A stretch of DNA of 64,000 nucleotides from Asticcacaulis tiandongensis (GTDB taxonomy: Bacteria; Pseudomonadota; Alphaproteobacteria; Caulobacterales; Caulobacteraceae), in NCBI RefSeq assembly GCF_006475605.1, contig NZ_SSBC01000019.1, positions 124,001 through 188,000 of the forward strand. Direction: 5' to 3'. The notes under the pieces were generated by a model that was not told the origin of the DNA, did not search any database, and saw only the letters and a list, made by a program, of their open reading frames with translations. Shown piece after piece: positions 1 through 8,004 of this stretch (position 1 is the stretch's first letter; each line of letters begins with the position of its first letter). Made by a program: the position numbers and the translations under genes.

Positions 1-942
1 AACTTCGATCGTGCGTAAACCCACGCGGTCGTCAAGCCTGTCTGATGAGGTTGCAAAGCTGACGTCATAAAGGGTGGGAGTTTCCGGCGACCACTTCTTC
101 AGATTGCGCGGGGCTTTGGCGTCAAAACGCGCATAGCCATTGGCATCAGTCGTCGCCGACAGTTTTACTGCCAGACCGGATACGGTTACGTTGACAGTCT
201 GACCGGCGGCTTGGGGACCATCAAGTTTGGCGGTCCCTTTCAGGCGACCATCAGTGGTCAGCTCAATAACCGCGTCGTCAATATAGGTTTGCGGTGTGTA
301 AATCAGGCGTACCGGACGGATGATGCCGCCATATATGTCCCAGTCGGTAATGCCGGTCGGAATGGTTTGCGGGCCATGTTCGGAATCGACCCCTACCGTC
401 AGACGGTTTTCACCGGCGCGCAGCTTGTCGGTGACTTCAAAACTGAAAGGCGTATAGCCGCCCTCATGTTCACCGATCTTCTCACCATTGAGATAGACAT
501 GGGCATGATAGTTGACTGCCTCAAAACGCAGAAAAGCGCGCCCGCCCTTAAGATCCTTTGGGGTGAACTTACGCTGGAACCAGATCAGACCATCATAGTA
601 GCGCAGTTCCGGTTCGGCCGCATTCCACGCACCGGGAATGGTCATGCGCGGACCGCGGTCCATGTCGAATTCAAAAAAATCGACACCGCCCTTGGCCTCT
701 ACCGCTGCGACATCAATATCGCGGTAGCGCTGCATGCGTGACTTTGCCACCCAGCCATTAATATCGGTCAGGCCGGTGCGGTAAAGGTCTTTGGAATAGG
801 TCCACTGACCCGACAATTCATCATGTGAGCGGTCAATGGCGCCCGTCAACAGATGTTGCGGACGTAAGGTCTCTGCGGCCAGCGAGGGCGTGGCCATTAT
901 CAGGCCGAGCGCCATCGCTACCAGGGTGCGAAAGGGCTTCAT
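1..942 (-). CDS. Glycoside hydrolase family 2 protein, N-terminal part (runs off left edge)
   Basis: The reading frame is open from the ATG at 942 to base 1, giving 314 residues without a stop. It begins with a Sec-type signal peptide (MKPFRTLVAMALGLIMATPSLA). A jelly-roll sugar-binding domain follows, with the GH2 signatures IPGAWN, YDGLIWFQRKF and the stretch FEAVNYHAHVYLNG. An immunoglobulin-like domain starts near residue 190. The TIM-barrel with the catalytic glutamates lies outside the window, so beta-galactosidase, beta-glucuronidase and beta-mannosidase activity cannot be told apart. It is probably periplasmic. It is transcribed away from hemN, with about 115 bp upstream of its start that hold a short palindrome, TCAATATTGA, near 1035. 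The GH2 assignment is firm; the substrate is not. Confidence 0.85.
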   Translation of the reverse strand, partial: MKPFRTLVAMALGLIMATPSLAAETLRPQHLLTGAIDRSHDELSGQWTYSKDLYRTGLTDINGWVAKSRMQRYRDIDVAAVEAKGGVDFFEFDMDRGPRMTIPGAWNAAEPELRYYDGLIWFQRKFTPKDLKGGRAFLRFEAVNYHAHVYLNGEKIGEHEGGYTPFSFEVTDKLRAGENRLTVGVDSEHGPQTIPTGITDWDIYGGIIRPVRLIYTPQTYIDDAVIELTTDGRLKGTAKLDGPQAAGQTVNVTVSGLAVKLSATTDANGYARFDAKAPRNLKKWSPETPTLYDVSFATSSDRLDDRVGLRTIEV

Positions 943-1057
943 AGGACAGTTTCCATTATGTCTGGTCAGTTGTCAGATAACTTAACCTTAGTAACGTCAA
1001 ACCCTGAAAGTCGCAACCTGTAAATCAATATCAATCAATATTGAGCATAATTGGTGC

Positions 1058-2458
1058 CTAGACGACCTTTGAGTAACGCTCTCTGGCACCCGCCTGCGCA
1101 TAGGCATCAAACGTACAGGCCACTGTGCGGATCAGCATGGGATAGGGGGAATGAAACTGAATCCTACGTCCTTCAACCGTGACCATACCGGCCTCCACAT
1201 AGGGTCTAAGCGCGGTAATATCATCATCAAGATAGTCTTCGGCATAGTCATATTGGCTGAGCAGGGCAGGGATATCGGCTTTGAAATAGCACATCAGGTC
1301 GCTGATGACCGCCTTGCGCAGCTTATCGTCGCCGCCATAGACCCAACCATTACGGGATGCCAATTGGCCTTTGGCAAGCGTATTCTGATAGGTGGTGGCC
1401 TGAGGAATGTTCTGGACGATGCCCTCATCCAGTTCGCTGATCGAGGACGCCCCCAGCGCGATCAGGCGGTCATTGGGCATGTCGGTATAGCCCATGAAAT
1501 TGCGCCGCAAGGTGCCGCCTTTGAGCGCACGGCTTAGGCCGTCGTCGGGTTTGGCAAAATGATCAATACCTATGGCATCATAGCCCTGAGCGATAAGGGT
1601 CTCTGTAATGAGCCGCGCGAAACCGGCCTTGTCATCAATCGAAGGCAGGGTGGCTTCGTCAATCAGGGTCTGGTGCTTTTTGAACCACGGCACATGGGCG
1701 TAGGAAAAGACACTGACCCGCGACGCCCTCAGGCTTTGGACCTCTTTCAGGGTTTTTTCAATGCTGCTGGCGGTTTGCAACGGCAGGCCGTAGATCAGGT
1801 CGATCCCCAGAGCCTCAAGGCCATAGCTGCGCAACAGATCAACCGAAGCCCGGATAAGCTCAATCGGCTGGACGCGGTTGATCGCGCGCTGCACCTCAAT
1901 CTGGGTGTCCTGCACCCCCAGACTGATGCGGTTGAACCCAAGGGCCGCATAGGCTGAGGCTTTCGCGGCGGTGACGCGGCGTGGATCAAGTTCGATAGAG
2001 ACTTCAGCGTTAGTGGTCAGATCGAAGTAACGATGCAGCGCTTCAAACAAACGCCCCATATCGACGGGCTCAAGAATCCCCGGAGAGCCGCCGCCGAAAT
2101 GCAGGCTGTGAACTTTGGGCCGGTGCTTCAGCTTTGATCCGACAAGCTCAACCTCGGCAATCAGGTGATCGACATAGGGCTGAAGCGGCGCATAGCGACG
2201 CGTGATCTGGGTATTACAGCCGCAGAAATAGCACATCTGCTCACAGAACGGCACATGGACATAAAGGCCGATGCTTTTCTCAGGCGTCAGATTGCCGAGC
2301 CATTGCCCATAAAGATCAGCCGTCAGTGCCGTAAAGTGATGGGCGGAGGGATAGCTGGTGTAACGCGGGGCTTCCTGACCCAGATATTTCAGCGCGTCAT
2401 GTTCTTGCCATGAGCGTTGCGCTGCATGACGGTTTGGCAGGGGGGTAATCTCGCCCAT
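1058..2458 (-). CDS. hemN: Oxygen-independent coproporphyrinogen III oxidase
   Basis: A radical-SAM enzyme that converts coproporphyrinogen III to protoporphyrinogen IX without oxygen, in cytoplasmic heme synthesis. The radical-SAM cluster motif CxxxCxxC is visible as CEQMCYFC, followed by an extra Cys as is typical of HemN, and the HemN N-terminal motif RYTSYPSA is present. The length of 466 residues matches the family (about 450-460). I chose the ATG at 2458 because GGAAAGG lies about 9 bases before it; the longer frame starts with a TTG at 2476. No FNR box was found in its upstream region, although an anaerobic heme enzyme is a typical FNR target. It stands alone between the GH2 gene and the metNIQ operon. 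Confidence 0.95.
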   Translation of the reverse strand: MGEITPLPNRHAAQRSWQEHDALKYLGQEAPRYTSYPSAHHFTALTADLYGQWLGNLTPEKSIGLYVHVPFCEQMCYFCGCNTQITRRYAPLQPYVDHLIAEVELVGSKLKHRPKVHSLHFGGGSPGILEPVDMGRLFEALHRYFDLTTNAEVSIELDPRRVTAAKASAYAALGFNRISLGVQDTQIEVQRAINRVQPIELIRASVDLLRSYGLEALGIDLIYGLPLQTASSIEKTLKEVQSLRASRVSVFSYAHVPWFKKHQTLIDEATLPSIDDKAGFARLITETLIAQGYDAIGIDHFAKPDDGLSRALKGGTLRRNFMGYTDMPNDRLIALGASSISELDEGIVQNIPQATTYQNTLAKGQLASRNGWVYGGDDKLRKAVISDLMCYFKADIPALLSQYDYAEDYLDDDITALRPYVEAGMVTVEGRRIQFHSPYPMLIRTVACTFDAYAQAGARERYSKVV

Positions 2459-2533
2459 GAGGTGCAGCCTTTCCAACAGAAGTGCACCCTTTTACACCCC
2501 CTGAGCCCTCATGATTATGTGTCCAAAGGTCGC

Positions 2534-2600
2534 GCCGCTATTGGACCGCAACAGGTGCGAAGCGGGCAGGTCGGAAAAAGACTTTACGTCCGGTAGCGGC
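2534..2600 (+). promoter_or_regulatory. Possible structured leader of metNIQ
   Basis: The 7-base arms GCCGCTA (2534-2540) and TAGCGGC (2594-2600) are exact complements. Inside lie two short stems, CCGC/GCGG (2546-2549 with 2562-2565) and CGGA/TCCG (2572-2575 with 2589-2592), so the RNA could form a three-way junction just before metN. It does not match the SAM-II riboswitch consensus. Arms this short can arise by chance in GC-rich DNA. Confidence 0.2.
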
Positions 2601-2633
2601 CCTTTTATCCTGCAGGCGCTGTTTTAATTTTGT

Positions 2634-3629
2634 TTGTCTCAAAAGACCATCACCTTGCCTCTCATAGAGCTTAAAAACGTCCGCAAGCATTTCACTGTCA
2701 AAGGCGGCGCACAGACCGCGCTTGACGGAGTCAGCCTTGGGATAGAACGTGGTGAAATCTTTGGCATTATCGGCCCGTCGGGGTCAGGTAAATCAACCCT
2801 GATCCGGCTGATCAATCGCCTTGAAGCCCCAAGTGAGGGTGTGGTCGCGGTGGATGGTATCGATCTGGCGACACTCGGACGGCCGCAATTGTCAGCCCTG
2901 AGGCATCGTCTGGGGATGATTTTTCAGCAGTTTGGCCTGTTGTCGTCGAAAACGGCACGTCAGAACGTGACCTTTGCTCTTGAACTGGCCGGACAGGGAA
3001 CGGTGCAGACGCGGCGGACATTGGCGGATGAATGGCTGGCGCGTGTGGGTCTGAGCGATCATGCCGATAAATATCCGGCGCAGCTTTCCGGCGGTCAGAA
3101 ACAACGCGTGGCCATCGCCCGCGCCCTGATCAACCGGCCGGACGTTTTGTTATGTGATGAGGCGACCAGCGCGCTTGATCCGCAATCGACCCAGGGCATT
3201 CTTGATCTGATCCTTGAGCTTAATCGCGATCTGGGCCTGACGGTGGTGGTGGTGACGCACGAAATGGAGGTGGTGCGTCAGGTCTGTGACCGGGTGGCGG
3301 TGCTGGAAAAGGGCCATGTGATCGAGACGGGTGAGGTGGCGCAGGTGCTTCTGTCGCCCCGGAGTGCGGCAGCACAAGCCCTTGCCGATGCGCTTAATCC
3401 GCCGCCAGCTGACAAGGACGGACTGGTGCGTCTGACTTGGAGTGGCGATGATCCACTGGGGGATGCGATGATGGACATTGCGGCGCGGGTGCGTTTGCAA
3501 TCCGGTCAATTGTCCGCGCTGAAAAGCGGCCCGTTTGGCGATGTCTGGGTAAAAATCGAGGGGCCTGACAGACCCGTAGCCATTGAGCGCCTCAGGGCGT
3601 CGGGCGTTCAGGTGCGGGGGGCATCATGA
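2634..3629 (+). CDS. metN: Methionine ABC transporter ATP-binding protein
   Basis: The ATPase of the MetNIQ importer for methionine. It shows Walker A (GPSGSGKST, near residue 48), the signature LSGGQKQR, Walker B (VLLCDEATSALDP) and a switch histidine (VVVTHE). The last 75 or so residues form a NIL-type regulatory domain, which in the family binds methionine and inhibits transport. The length of 331 residues is usual. The start is weak: a stop at 2625 leaves only TTG codons upstream of the conserved domain. TTG at 2634 gives MSQKTITLPLIEL, and no ATG fits. It is the first gene of a tight operon, and its stop overlaps the start of metI (ATGA). Confidence 0.95.
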   Translation: MSQKTITLPLIELKNVRKHFTVKGGAQTALDGVSLGIERGEIFGIIGPSGSGKSTLIRLINRLEAPSEGVVAVDGIDLATLGRPQLSALRHRLGMIFQQFGLLSSKTARQNVTFALELAGQGTVQTRRTLADEWLARVGLSDHADKYPAQLSGGQKQRVAIARALINRPDVLLCDEATSALDPQSTQGILDLILELNRDLGLTVVVVTHEMEVVRQVCDRVAVLEKGHVIETGEVAQVLLSPRSAAAQALADALNPPPADKDGLVRLTWSGDDPLGDAMMDIAARVRLQSGQLSALKSGPFGDVWVKIEGPDRPVAIERLRASGVQVRGAS

Positions 3630-4300
3630 GCGTGCTGTCAGGCTTCTTTGTCAATATAGACACCTCTGAGATCATGCGGGCTTCATGGGAGACCCTAGGC
3701 ATGGTGGCCGGGTCTTTGAGCCTCAGCATACTGATCGGCCTGCCGGTCGGGGTATGGCTGTCGGTTACCGGACGCTCCGGCCTGTCGCCCAATGCGGCGG
3801 TCTATGGGATTTTGAGTTTTGTCGTTAATGTGATGCGCTCGATCCCGTTTGTCATTCTGTTTATCCTGCTTATTCCGATGACCATCGCCATGGTGGGCAC
3901 GTCGCTGGGGGTGCGTGGTGCGATCCCGCCGCTGGTGCTGGGAGCCGCGCCGTTCTTCGCCCGTCTGGTCGAAAGCGCCCTGCGAGAGGTTGACCGTTCG
4001 GTGATTGAGGCGACCCAGGCTCTGGGGGCTACACGGCGTCAGATCATTGTGCGCGCCATGCTGCCCGAAGCCCTGCCGTCGCTGATTGCGGCAGCTACCG
4101 TGACAGCGATTGCGCTGGTCTCCTATACGGCGATGGCCGGTGTAGTCGGGGCGGGCGGGCTTGGGGATCTGGCAGTGCGCTATGGTTATCAGCGTTTCCA
4201 GACGGATGTTATGCTGGTGACAGTAGTTTTGATTATTGTACTGGTGCAGGTCTTACAGATGATCGGCGACGCGCTGGTGGCGCGTTTCTCACGTAAATAG
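3626..4300 (+). CDS. metI: Methionine ABC transporter permease
   Basis: The inner-membrane permease of the methionine importer, 224 residues with about five hydrophobic helices. The EAA-type coupling loop that docks with MetN is visible as EATQALGATRRQIIVRAMLPEALP (around residues 128-150). The start ATG overlaps the metN stop by four bases, implying translational coupling. The next gene, metQ, follows after 11 bases. Family and operon context leave little doubt. Confidence 0.95.
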   Translation: MSVLSGFFVNIDTSEIMRASWETLGMVAGSLSLSILIGLPVGVWLSVTGRSGLSPNAAVYGILSFVVNVMRSIPFVILFILLIPMTIAMVGTSLGVRGAIPPLVLGAAPFFARLVESALREVDRSVIEATQALGATRRQIIVRAMLPEALPSLIAAATVTAIALVSYTAMAGVVGAGGLGDLAVRYGYQRFQTDVMLVTVVLIIVLVQVLQMIGDALVARFSRK

Positions 4301-4311
4301 AGGAGATGGCT

Positions 4312-5112
4312 ATGCTTTCACGTCGGTTGGTGCTGATGACAGGTTTGGGCGCGGCGCTGGTGGGCTGTGCGCGGTCGGAGCGCGATGACAAGACCCTGAC
4401 GGTGGCGGCGACGGCCATTCCTCATGCCGAGATATTACAACAGATTGTGCCTGATCTGGCGGCGCAGGGCATCACGCTTGAGGTTAAAATCTTCAACGAT
4501 TACGTCCAGCCGAACCTTCAGGTGGATCAGGGCCTGATCGATGCCAATTTCTTCCAGCACCTGCCTTATCTTGAGAGCTTTAACCGTGATCGTGGTACGA
4601 AGCTGAAGGCGCTGCAGGGGATTCATATTGAACCTTTTGGAGGCTATTCGCGCAAAGTAACAGCCCTGGCTGATCTCAGGGAGGGGGCGGTGATTGCCAT
4701 CCCCAACGACCCGTCAAATGGGGGGCGGGCGCTTATATTGCTGCACCGTTCTGGCCTGATTACGCTTAAGGATGCGGGTAATATCAATGCCACGCCAAAG
4801 GACATCATCGATAACCCGAAAGGCTTTGTCATTCGTGAGCTGGAGTCGCCCTCACTGCCGCGTGTGCTGGGAGAGGTTGATATGGCCCTGATCAACACCA
4901 ACTATGCGCTTGATTCCGGCCTTGATCCGCAAAAAGATGCCCTGATTATCGAGCGGTCAGACAGCCCCTATGTCAACTATTTGGTGGTGCGAGAAGACCG
5001 CGCTGATGATGCGCCCATTAAGGCGCTGGCGGCGGCGCTGACGACACATAAGATCAGGGATTTTATTGCGGAAAAATATAAGGGTGCAGTTATTCCGGCT
5101 TTTAGAGCTTAG
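4312..5112 (+). CDS. metQ: Methionine-binding lipoprotein
   Basis: The substrate-binding lipoprotein that feeds MetNI. The N-terminus is a lipoprotein signal with a lipobox (LVGC), so the mature protein is anchored through Cys. The body matches the NlpA/MetQ family (TVAATAIPHAEIL, NDYVQPNLQVDQG, IAIPNDPSNGGRAL). AGGAG at 4301-4305 is 6 bases before the ATG at 4312, whereas the in-frame ATG at 4306 directly abuts that site, so 4312 is the better start (266 residues). Its 3' end overlaps the end of the convergent GGDEF-EAL gene by 11 bases. Confidence 0.93.
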   Translation: MLSRRLVLMTGLGAALVGCARSERDDKTLTVAATAIPHAEILQQIVPDLAAQGITLEVKIFNDYVQPNLQVDQGLIDANFFQHLPYLESFNRDRGTKLKALQGIHIEPFGGYSRKVTALADLREGAVIAIPNDPSNGGRALILLHRSGLITLKDAGNINATPKDIIDNPKGFVIRELESPSLPRVLGEVDMALINTNYALDSGLDPQKDALIIERSDSPYVNYLVVREDRADDAPIKALAAALTTHKIRDFIAEKYKGAVIPAFRA

Positions 5113-6988
5113 CTGTGGTTGTGGCCTGTTCCCGAGCCAGATAGGCGGCGATGTCCGTCTCAGGCATAGGACGGCTGAACAGATACCCTTGCAGGTTTAC
5201 CGCACCTGCCGCTTCGAGCTGGAGCCGTTCAGTTTCGGTTTCAACGCCTTCGATGACATGTTCCATGTCGAGGTTGTCTGCCAGTTCGATCATCGATTTG
5301 ATGATTTTCATGGCGCGGTCATTGCGCCCGAGTTCGAGAACAAATGAGCGGTCGATCTTGACCGTATCGACCTTGACGCGGTTGATGTGGCTGAAATTGG
5401 TGTAGCCGGAACCAAAATCATCAAGCGCGATACGGCAACCCATATCCGACAGGCGCTTAATGCCGTTTTCGGCCTGTGAGAAATCGGTGATCATGGCGGT
5501 CTCGGTGATCTCAAATTCGATGCGTGATGAAGGAAACCCCGAGGCGTGAACCACATCGACTATGCGGCTGACGGCGGCGGGCGAGAGAATATCACGGGCG
5601 GACAGGTTAAAGGCCAGCCGGATATCGGTGGGCCAGTCCTGCGCTACCTGTAGTGCCTTTTCCAGCAAGATGGGGGTCAGGCCGGTAATCAACCCCGACC
5701 GCTCGGCGGCACGGATGAACATGTCCGGTGGTACTACGCCCAGACGGTCGCTATGCCAGCGGGCCAGCGCTTCAAAGGCGACGGTTTTGCCCTTGATAAT
5801 ATCGTATTGCGGCTGAAAGGCGAGGGTAAGCTCCTTCTGTCCATCCATGGCGCGCAGGGCCTGCTCAACGGCCTTGGTGGCACGGATCAGGTCTTCATGC
5901 GTGCGGTCAAACAATACGGCTATGCCGCGACCACGTTCCTTGGCTTCATAGAGGGCATAGTCGGCGCGCTCAAGCAGGCGCGAGGCGGTAACCTCCATGT
6001 CCATGGCGCGAAAAGTTGACCCGAGTGAGGCAGAGAGATGCGCCATTTCGTTTTCAAGCTGATAGGGACGGGACAGAACGGCAACTATAGCGTCGGCACA
6101 GACCTGCCAATCGGCGCTGTTTTGCGGCTTATACAGGATAATGGCAAATTCATCGCCCCCAAGACGTGAAATGAAGGCGGTATCGCCACAGGTTTGCCTC
6201 AGCCTTTCGGCGACCTGCGTCAGAACCGTGTCACCGGCGGCGTGGCCGTAAATGTCGTTGATCGGCTTAAAGCCATCAAGATCAACCAGTCCCAGGAAAA
6301 AAGACTGCGGCTGTGCCAGATGAGTGCTGACCTCCGTAAGAAAAGCACGCCGGTTGGCCAGACCCGTCAGGGAGTCATAGGTCGCCAGTGTAAGCGCCTG
6401 ATCGCGGTGGAGATCTGCGGCGATTTTGGCATGCAGAGCTTTTAACATGGTCGAGCGAATTATCGTCGATAAGGCTATGCCGACAACTGACCCGCAAAAG
6501 GCCACCCAGACGCAGTCGAGAAAGCTTGCACGATCGAAATGCCAGGCGGCACTCAGGAAGCCGCTGATGGTGATCAGCGAGGCGATCAGGGATACCTTGA
6601 GGCGTACAGCCGTGAGGGCAAGGGCAGGTAATAACAGCAGCAGGTACATCAGCTTGATGGGCCGATATTCCATGAAGATATCCAGAATACCGTTGAATAC
6701 CAAAAGTGTGCTGCAAATATAGCCTGTCAGCTCAAGGCGGAACATCGACGCTTTCTGCCGGTTATAGAGCCAGAATCCGATCAGGGTCAGAAGCGTGAAA
6801 AGCGATAAGGCGGGAATGTAACCGGGATCACCCGCGACGCGGTAAAACAGCGTGTTGACGGTAAAAAATGCAATAGCAAACAGAAGGAACCGGTTAAAGT
6901 TAGCCCGCAATATAAGGGACAGGTCGTGTTCTGCCGACGGCTCAGGCGTATCCGAAGCGAGAATATTGGCTAAGCTGACTTTTAACAT
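5102..6988 (-). CDS. Membrane-bound GGDEF-EAL cyclic-di-GMP signalling protein
   Basis: Predicted to make and/or degrade cyclic di-GMP at the inner membrane. Roughly the first 170 residues hold several hydrophobic helices, followed by a GGDEF domain with an intact RLGGDEF site and a C-terminal EAL domain. The EAL domain keeps the metal and catalytic positions (FEALARW, FNLSARD, EITETAM, LDDFGSGYTN, EGVETE), so both activities are possible. No RxxD inhibitory site sits upstream of GGDEF. I place the start at the ATG at 6988 (628 residues), because upstream residues of the longer frame look non-coding. There is no clear partner gene; it converges on metQ. Confidence 0.9.
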   Translation of the reverse strand: MLKVSLANILASDTPEPSAEHDLSLILRANFNRFLLFAIAFFTVNTLFYRVAGDPGYIPALSLFTLLTLIGFWLYNRQKASMFRLELTGYICSTLLVFNGILDIFMEYRPIKLMYLLLLLPALALTAVRLKVSLIASLITISGFLSAAWHFDRASFLDCVWVAFCGSVVGIALSTIIRSTMLKALHAKIAADLHRDQALTLATYDSLTGLANRRAFLTEVSTHLAQPQSFFLGLVDLDGFKPINDIYGHAAGDTVLTQVAERLRQTCGDTAFISRLGGDEFAIILYKPQNSADWQVCADAIVAVLSRPYQLENEMAHLSASLGSTFRAMDMEVTASRLLERADYALYEAKERGRGIAVLFDRTHEDLIRATKAVEQALRAMDGQKELTLAFQPQYDIIKGKTVAFEALARWHSDRLGVVPPDMFIRAAERSGLITGLTPILLEKALQVAQDWPTDIRLAFNLSARDILSPAAVSRIVDVVHASGFPSSRIEFEITETAMITDFSQAENGIKRLSDMGCRIALDDFGSGYTNFSHINRVKVDTVKIDRSFVLELGRNDRAMKIIKSMIELADNLDMEHVIEGVETETERLQLEAAGAVNLQGYLFSRPMPETDIAAYLAREQATTTAKL

Positions 6989-7188
6989 GACCAGAGAAGG
7001 CCTTCTTACGCTACTGGGATGCGGCCTATACGGCGGGTGGGCAGATTTTATACAAGCGAATAATAACATTTACCTAAGGCATTCGAAGCCAGCCCTATGG
7101 TGGTACAGCTTCTGATATGACAATTTTATTCGGGCGGCGCTAACATCGTAAAAATATACCTTATGGGTTTGCAAAGGCGGGCCATACG

Positions 7189-7683
7189 ATGTTGGAGAGC
7201 TATGACATAGTGCTGCGCCTTCTCGCGGCGACAGCCATTGGCATGATAATAGGCCTTGATCGAGACGCGCGGGCGCGACCAGCAGGGATGAGAACCATGG
7301 GGCTTGTGGCGCTGGGGGCGGCGATGATTTCTGTCACGGCGACACACGTGACCTTGTTGCAGAATGAGCCGGACGCCACCAGCCGCACAATACAGGGCGT
7401 TATACAGGGCGTTATGGCCGGTATCGGATTTCTGGGGGCCGGGGCGCTTCTGAAGCATGAGGCCACTTCCGAGATTTCGGGCATGACAACAGCGGCGGCC
7501 ATATGGGCGACGGCGGCCTTGGGTATTACCGCCGGTCTGGCCCTGTGGTCGGTTTTCTTTACCGGTGCAGCGGTCACCCTGCTGTTGCTGGTGCTTGCCC
7601 ATCCCATTGAAATACGTGTGGAGCGATGGGGCGAAAAACGCAAAAAACAACTGCCGGAGCCTTCGGAAGCTGAGGATCGGTGA
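7189..7683 (+). CDS. MgtC/SapB family inner-membrane protein
   Basis: A 164-residue protein with about four or five hydrophobic helices. It matches MgtC in IGMIIGLDRDARARPAGMRTMGLVALGAAM, the helix GVMAGIGFLGAGALL, and the following TTAAAIWATAALGI. MgtC family members modulate ATP synthase or Mg-limited growth in pathogens; in free-living bacteria the role is unclear. This copy has only the conserved N-terminal membrane domain plus a short charged tail, with no ACT-like C-terminal domain. It sits alone, divergent from the GGDEF-EAL gene. Confidence 0.85.
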   Translation: MLESYDIVLRLLAATAIGMIIGLDRDARARPAGMRTMGLVALGAAMISVTATHVTLLQNEPDATSRTIQGVIQGVMAGIGFLGAGALLKHEATSEISGMTTAAAIWATAALGITAGLALWSVFFTGAAVTLLLLVLAHPIEIRVERWGEKRKKQLPEPSEAEDR

Positions 7684-7872
7684 GGGCTCCGGTCTTTGAG
7701 CGAGAAGTGGCTTCAGGCGTCTGTCATGACGGGGTTATCAGGCGCTACATAGGGAGAGTGGTGACTTAGAAATGCCCTGTGATCCGGCATCTGCACGGCC
7801 GTATTTGAAATAATCGCCCGCATACGTGTCAGACGTGAACGCAGATCAGATCCGCAAAATTCCTGTTATTCG
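7684..7872. other. Non-coding stretch between the MgtC-family gene and the receptor terminator
   Basis: The gap between the MgtC-family gene and the receptor gene is about 320 bp. Apart from the terminator at 7873-7903, I see no convincing gene, repeat or operator in it. Confidence 0.5.
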
Positions 7873-7903
7873 TAAAAAAAGGCGTGCACCTGAGGTGCAC
7901 GCC
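7873..7903 (-). terminator. Intrinsic terminator of the TonB-dependent receptor gene
   Basis: A perfect 10-bp stem (7881-7890 with 7894-7903) with a 3-base loop. Read on the minus strand it is followed by a run of seven T (the A run at 7874-7880). It lies about 100 bases after the receptor stop. Confidence 0.9.
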
Positions 7904-8004
7904 TGAGTCGGCTCCATATAGTCAGACTGACGAGGGAGGTCAGCATAACGGAAGCCATCAGAAGGGTGGTCGGCGCAAGGGATGATGCACCGACCGGGGA
8001 GGAA

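Noticed and set aside
1024-1045. ATCAATATCAATCAATATTGA as an FNR box
   Set aside because: No TTGATnnnnATCAA arrangement can be made from it on either strand; only a 10-bp palindrome remains.
2534-2600. SAM-II riboswitch before metN
   Set aside because: The conserved core and pseudoknot sequences of SAM-II are not present.
5147-5350. Plus-strand frames inside the GGDEF-EAL gene and similar antisense frames in other long genes
   Set aside because: They mirror the codon pattern of the real gene on the other strand and show no domain or start signal.
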